From Amycolatopsis thermoflava N1165 (GTDB lineage Bacteria; Actinomycetota; Actinomycetes; Mycobacteriales; Pseudonocardiaceae): DNA of 64,000 nucleotides. Below are positions 60,285 to 64,000 of the stretch, piece after piece; the stretch's first letter is position 1; each line of letters opens with the position of its first letter. A program made the position numbers and the translations under genes. The notes beneath the pieces were generated by a model. The model did no database searches. It saw only the letters and a program-made list of their open reading frames with translations, and had not been told where the DNA came from. The stretch covers positions 1,167,731 through 1,231,730 of the forward strand of contig NZ_KI421511.1 of NCBI RefSeq assembly GCF_000473265.1, in the 5' to 3' direction.

Positions 60285-61556
60285 ATGACGCTGGCTACGC
60301 GGCGTGCGGGAACCGGTCGGCGGATCACGTTCTTCGTGGCCCTGGCGGTGTTCGCGCAGGAGTCGACGTGGAACCTCTACGAGTCGCAGGTCCCGCCGCT
60401 GCTCGGCGCGCACCTCGGCAGCGCCGCGCTGGTCGGCCTGCTGATGGGCATGGACAACCTGCTCGGCATCTTCGTCCAGCCCTGGATGGGCAACCGGTCG
60501 GACAACACCCGGACCTCCTGGGGCAGGCGCATCCCCTACCTCGTCGCCGGGATGCCGGTCGCGGCCCTGCTGTTCGTCGCCATCCCGTTCACCGCGGGCT
60601 CCCTGCCGCTGCTGATCCTGGCGATGTTCAGCTACGCGCTGGTGGCGAACTCGTTCAAGCCCATCGCCGAGTCCCTGCTCCCGGACTTCATCAGCCCCGC
60701 GCGCCGCAGCCGCGCCAACGCGGTGGTCAAGATCGCCTCGAGCATCACGGTGATCGTCTCGGCGCTGATCAGCCTCTTCCTGGTCGACGACCACCCGAAC
60801 CTGTCGTTCGCGATCCCGGCGGTGCTGATGGTGGTCTCGGTGGCCGTGCTGGCGGCGAAGGTGCGGGACAGCCGGTCCCCGGCCTACCGCGCGGCAGTGG
60901 AAGAGGACCGCGCGGGAGACGAACCGGCGGTGGCCAAGGTGCGGGTGCGCGACATCGTGCCCGACATCGTGACGGACCGCGACCGCAGCCGGCTGCTGCT
61001 CATCGTGTCGATCTTCCTGTTCGGCGGCGCGTGGGCGGCGTCGCGCTCGCTCGTCACCTCCTACGGGATGGCGGCGCTGGACCTGTCCCGCGGCGACGCG
61101 GGCGGGCTGACCCTGCCCAGCGGGGTGGCCTTCATCCTGGCCGCCTTCCCGGTGGCGATGCTCGCCGAGCGCTTCGGCCGGCTGCGCGTGATGATCGCCG
61201 GGATGACGGTGTTCGCGGCCGCCATGGTGCTCGGCACCGTCGTCCAGACAGCGATCGGCGCCGTCGTGGCCCTGTGCGTGGCTTCCGCGGGTGCGTCGGC
61301 GTTCCTCGTCAACGCGGTGGTCGTCCTGTGGAACCTCGCCCCCTCCGACCGGGTCGTCGGGACTTACACCGGTCTTTACACCGTCGGCTGGGCCGGTGGC
61401 GGGTTCCTCGGCCCGGCGCTGGTCGGTGGCATGGTCGACCTCACCGGCTGGCCGTTGATGCTGCTCGACGTCGCGGTCGTCGCCCTTGTCGCCGTGCTGG
61501 CGGTCGCCCGGGTCTGGGCGTTGCAGCGGCGTTCCGCCACCGACCGCGCCGTCTGA
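60285..61556 (+). CDS. MFS transporter, SLC45/GPH-like
   Basis: A 423-residue 12-TM transporter. SQVPPLLGAHLGSAALVGLL and LGIFVQPWMGNRSDNTRTSWGRRIPYL (loop 2-3, SLC45/glycoside-type) identify the branch; LLPDFISPARRSRANAVVKI follows. First gene of the hydroxy-acid operon, so import of that acid or a glycoside is likely. ATG 60285 is chosen with GGAAGGG 8 bp upstream; GTG 60276 would add three residues. Confidence 0.88.
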   Translation: MTLATRRAGTGRRITFFVALAVFAQESTWNLYESQVPPLLGAHLGSAALVGLLMGMDNLLGIFVQPWMGNRSDNTRTSWGRRIPYLVAGMPVAALLFVAIPFTAGSLPLLILAMFSYALVANSFKPIAESLLPDFISPARRSRANAVVKIASSITVIVSALISLFLVDDHPNLSFAIPAVLMVVSVAVLAAKVRDSRSPAYRAAVEEDRAGDEPAVAKVRVRDIVPDIVTDRDRSRLLLIVSIFLFGGAWAASRSLVTSYGMAALDLSRGDAGGLTLPSGVAFILAAFPVAMLAERFGRLRVMIAGMTVFAAAMVLGTVVQTAIGAVVALCVASAGASAFLVNAVVVLWNLAPSDRVVGTYTGLYTVGWAGGGFLGPALVGGMVDLTGWPLMLLDVAVVALVAVLAVARVWALQRRSATDRAV

Positions 61557-61579
61557 CCACTCTGGAGAAAGAGGAGATC

Positions 61580-62551
61580 GTGCTCCGCGTCCTGATCACC
61601 ACGGACTACCTCCGTCCCGGCGACGAGGTCGACCAGTTCCTGTGCGGCGCCGGGCTGGAGACCGAACACCTGCCGATGACCGGCAGGCGGGACCCCGACC
61701 GGCTCGCGGAGGCGCTCGCCGGGGTCGACGCCGCGCTGGTGGCCAACGAGCCGATGACGGCCGGCGTCCTCGCGCGGGCGCCCCGGCTGCGGGTCGTGGT
61801 GCGCACCGGCGTGGGGTACGACTCGATCGACGTGGCCGCCGCGGCCCGGCTCGGCATCAGCGTCAGCAACCTGCCCGGGATCAACGCGAACGCCGTGGCC
61901 GAGTACACGATGGGACTGCTGCTCGCGGGGGCGCGGCGTCTCGTGCAGTCCGCCTGCGGCGTGGCCCGGGGCGCCTGGCCGCGTGAAGACGGCCACGAGC
62001 TGCGCGGCGCGACCCTCGGTCTCATCGGGTACGGGGCGTCCGCGCGCGCCGTGGTTCCGCTGGCCCGCGCCTTCGGCATGACCGTCGTGTGCACCACCGG
62101 CGTGCCCGCACACCTGCGGACCGACCCCGCGGTGCGGTTCGTGGACCTGCCCGAGCTCCTCGCCGTCGCCGACTACGTCTCGGTGCACACCTCACTCACC
62201 GAACGAACCCGCGGCCTGCTGGGAGAAAAGGCTTTCCGGCGGATGAAACCCACGGCACTGCTCGTGAACACCGCCCGCGGGCCGATCGTCGACGAGGACG
62301 CGCTCGCCAAGGCCGTGCGTGCCGGGGACATCGCGGGCGCCGCGCTCGACGTCGCGACCGAGGAGCCGCTGCCGCCGGACAGCCCATTGCGCGACGTCGA
62401 CGGCATCGTCGTCTACTCCCACCTGGCCGGGCAGACCGCGCAGGCGCGGGCCGCCGCGGGACGCCAGGGGGCCGAGGAACTCGTGGCAGCGCTGCAGGGC
62501 CGGCCGCGGTTCGCGGTGAACGCCGCCCTGACCACCGAAGGAAAGAAATGA
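61580..62551 (+). CDS. D-isomer 2-hydroxyacid dehydrogenase family protein
   Basis: A 323-residue NAD-dependent D-2-hydroxyacid dehydrogenase: VVVRTGVGYDSIDVAAAARL, cofactor LIGYGASARAV, NTARGPIVDEDALAKAV (catalytic Arg), ATEEPLPPDSPL (Glu) and SHLAGQT (His). The GxGxxG motif is GYGASA, the last Gly replaced by Ala, which is tolerated in some members. GTG 61580 follows GAAAGAGGAG. It links the transporter and AtuA genes in one operon. Confidence 0.9.
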   Translation: MLRVLITTDYLRPGDEVDQFLCGAGLETEHLPMTGRRDPDRLAEALAGVDAALVANEPMTAGVLARAPRLRVVVRTGVGYDSIDVAAAARLGISVSNLPGINANAVAEYTMGLLLAGARRLVQSACGVARGAWPREDGHELRGATLGLIGYGASARAVVPLARAFGMTVVCTTGVPAHLRTDPAVRFVDLPELLAVADYVSVHTSLTERTRGLLGEKAFRRMKPTALLVNTARGPIVDEDALAKAVRAGDIAGAALDVATEEPLPPDSPLRDVDGIVVYSHLAGQTAQARAAAGRQGAEELVAALQGRPRFAVNAALTTEGKK

Positions 62552-63939
62552 GGAACATGGGCACCGAACCGGTGAAGTCCGTCCGCGTCCTGACACCGAG
62601 CGGCATGCTCGGCGCGGGCTGGGACCACGCCACGATCGAGCGCGGCATCGCGCTCGGCGCCGACGTGATCAGCATCGACGGCGGGTCCACGGATTCCGGC
62701 CCGCACTACCTGGGGTCGGCGACGGCCAAGACGACGGCCAAGGCGGTGGCCCGCGATCTGCGCAGCCTGTTCACCGCCGCCGCGGAGGCGGGCATTCCCG
62801 TGATCGTGGGCTCGTGCGGCACCAGCGGCACCGACCGCGGGGTGGACTGGGTGGCCGGGATCGCCGCCGAGGTGATGGCGGAGGAAGGGCTCGACCTGAC
62901 GGTCGCGAAGATCTACAGCGAGCAGAACGCGGCCGATCTGAAGGAACACCTCAACGCCGGGCGGGTCCACCCGCTGCCGCCGCTGGGGGAGCTGCGGGCC
63001 GAAACCCTGGAAAGCTGCACCCACATCGTCGGTGCGATGGGACACGAGCCGATCGTCGCGGCGCTGCGGGCGGGCGCCCAGGTCGTGCTCGCCGGCCGCG
63101 CCACCGACACGGCCGTGGCGGCCGCCTACCCGCTCATGATGGGCATGCCGGCCGGACCCACCTGGCACGCCGCCAAGATCGTCGAGTGCGGCGGGCAGTG
63201 CACCACCAACCCGCGTGCGGGCGGGGTCCTGGCCACCATCGACGCCGACGGCTTCACGATCGAGCCGCTGGATCCCACGGTTTCGTGCACGCCGATCACG
63301 GTGGCCGCCCACATGCTGTACGAGACGGTGAACCCGTTCGAGATGCGCGAACCCGACGGCACCCTCGACGTCCGGGACGCGCGCTACACCGCGCTCGACG
63401 ACCGGATTGTCCGGGTCGAGGGGTCGAAGTTCCACGTCGCCGGGCAGTACACGATCAAGCTGGAGGGCGCCCGGGTCACCGGCTACGAAACCATGTCGTT
63501 CGCGGCGATCCGGGATCCGCTGATCCTGGCCGACGTCGACGCCTGGGCCGAGCTGATGCGCACGATGATCCGGCAGCGGGTCGGCCAGACGCTCGGGCTT
63601 GCGGACGGCGAGTACGCCTTCGACCTGCGCCTCTACGGGCACAACGCGGTGCTGGACGACCTCGAACCGGAGAGCGGGCCGCCGCGCGAGGTGGGCGTGA
63701 TGCTGCTGGTCAACGCGCCCGACCAGGCGACCGCCACGGCGGTGGCGAAGGTCGCCAACCCGTTGATGCTGCACCTGCCCGCGCCCGGGATGGACTACCT
63801 GCCCAGCTTCGCGTTCGCGTCCTCGCCCGCCGAGGTCGAGCGCGGCGCGGCGTACGAGTTCGTGCTCAACCACGTCGTGGACTGCGACGACCCGCTGAGC
63901 CTGTTCCGCATCGAACTGGGGGAGAACACCCGTGCCTGA
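62548..63939 (+). CDS. Acyclic terpene utilization AtuA-like (DUF1446) protein
   Basis: A 463-residue protein of the DUF1446/AtuA family. It has VRVLTPSGMLGAGWDHATIE, ISIDGGSTDSGPHYLG, IVGSCGTSGTDRGVDWVAGI, CTHIVGAMGHEPIVAAL and KIVECGGQCTTNPRAGG. The family occurs in citronellol/geraniol and other carboxylate catabolic loci, usually next to DUF4387, but its reaction is not established. The ATG overlaps the dehydrogenase stop. Confidence 0.86.
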   Translation: MRNMGTEPVKSVRVLTPSGMLGAGWDHATIERGIALGADVISIDGGSTDSGPHYLGSATAKTTAKAVARDLRSLFTAAAEAGIPVIVGSCGTSGTDRGVDWVAGIAAEVMAEEGLDLTVAKIYSEQNAADLKEHLNAGRVHPLPPLGELRAETLESCTHIVGAMGHEPIVAALRAGAQVVLAGRATDTAVAAAYPLMMGMPAGPTWHAAKIVECGGQCTTNPRAGGVLATIDADGFTIEPLDPTVSCTPITVAAHMLYETVNPFEMREPDGTLDVRDARYTALDDRIVRVEGSKFHVAGQYTIKLEGARVTGYETMSFAAIRDPLILADVDAWAELMRTMIRQRVGQTLGLADGEYAFDLRLYGHNAVLDDLEPESGPPREVGVMLLVNAPDQATATAVAKVANPLMLHLPAPGMDYLPSFAFASSPAEVERGAAYEFVLNHVVDCDDPLSLFRIELGENTRA

Positions 63940-64000
63940 CACCACTCTCGCCGACCTCGCCCACGAAGTGCGGTCCAAGAACGCCGGCCCGTTCTGGGTC
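63932..64000 (+). CDS. DUF4387 family protein, N-terminal fragment
   Basis: Twenty-three codons are visible before the window ends: VPDTTLADLAHEVRSKNAGP then FWV. RSKNAGPFW is the hallmark of DUF4387, the small partner of AtuA/DUF1446 proteins. GTG 63932 overlaps the AtuA stop by 8 bp and follows GGGGGAG. Runs off the right edge. Confidence 0.75.
   Translation, partial: MPDTTLADLAHEVRSKNAGPFWV

Noticed and set aside
1-64000. tRNA, rRNA, CRISPR arrays, phage or plasmid origins
   Set aside because: None seen on reading both strands; no att-like direct repeats flank any region convincingly.

Overview
The window is very GC-rich, with GC-biased third codon positions, GTG starts, ATGA/GTGA gene overlaps and apparent leaderless TANNNT promoters. 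Family content (MHS and AAHS transporters, IclR/LysR/GntR/TetR/CRP regulators, class E sortase, DUF11 surface proteins, lipoproteins, a HoxX-like protein) points to a free-living mycelial actinomycete, most likely of the Pseudonocardiaceae (Amycolatopsis-like). The genus is inference. Nearly everything is accessory: catabolic islands alternating with a cell-surface locus and decayed genes.

Region 1 (1-13445) is a catabolic island. A rightward run holds the tail of a luciferase-like flavin monooxygenase, an MHS transporter, an SDR, an NAD epimerase, a quinone-reductase-type MDR, an acyl-CoA synthetase and a metallo-beta-lactamase hydrolase. A leftward run, separated by a perfect 16-bp hairpin, holds an SDR without Tyr/Lys, an enoyl-CoA hydratase, a type III CoA-transferase, two alpha/beta hydrolases and a CRP/FNR regulator. 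Divergent from it lie a flavin reductase and a RibB-like protein lacking the catalytic acidic residues. The substrate is unknown; CoA activation and beta-oxidation-like degradation of an oxygenated compound is inferred.

Region 2 (13482-22250) is mixed: an orphan HoxX-like protein, a decayed small-gene region, a lipoprotein, an imine-reductase-like oxidoreductase, a frame-broken SulP remnant, a NarL-type two-component pair, two alpha/beta hydrolases and a small secreted protein.

Region 3 (22340-33539) is the most distinctive: a cell-surface locus. It has a secreted transglycosylase behind a possible c-di-AMP riboswitch, a UDP-GlcNAc 2-epimerase, a DUF11 protein with a damaged 5' end, a 70-aa protein with an LAATG-TM-basic signal, and then a tightly overlapping operon: exosortase-like protease, processive GT2, septum-formation-like protein, GT-C-like polytopic protein and class E sortase. 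A second DUF11 protein follows. Both DUF11 proteins share a C-terminal VP / GGVGA / TM / RRR signal that I propose is the exosortase target.

Region 4 (33576-46929): a LysR/hydrolase/DHA2-transporter group, a haloacetate-dehalogenase-like hydrolase, then a nine-gene leftward operon of hydroxyquinol (intradiol) catabolism with two transporters, faced by an IclR regulator with a palindromic operator.

Region 5 (46930-57288): a transposase-type HTH remnant, an MDR/TetR divergent pair, a TetX-like monooxygenase, a LysR-MHS transporter-amidohydrolase unit, an APC permease and a flavin-monooxygenase remnant. Region 6 (57289-64000): LysR, tartrate dehydrogenase, GntR, an MFS transporter, a D-hydroxyacid dehydrogenase and an AtuA/DUF4387 pair, apparently for hydroxy-acid catabolism.
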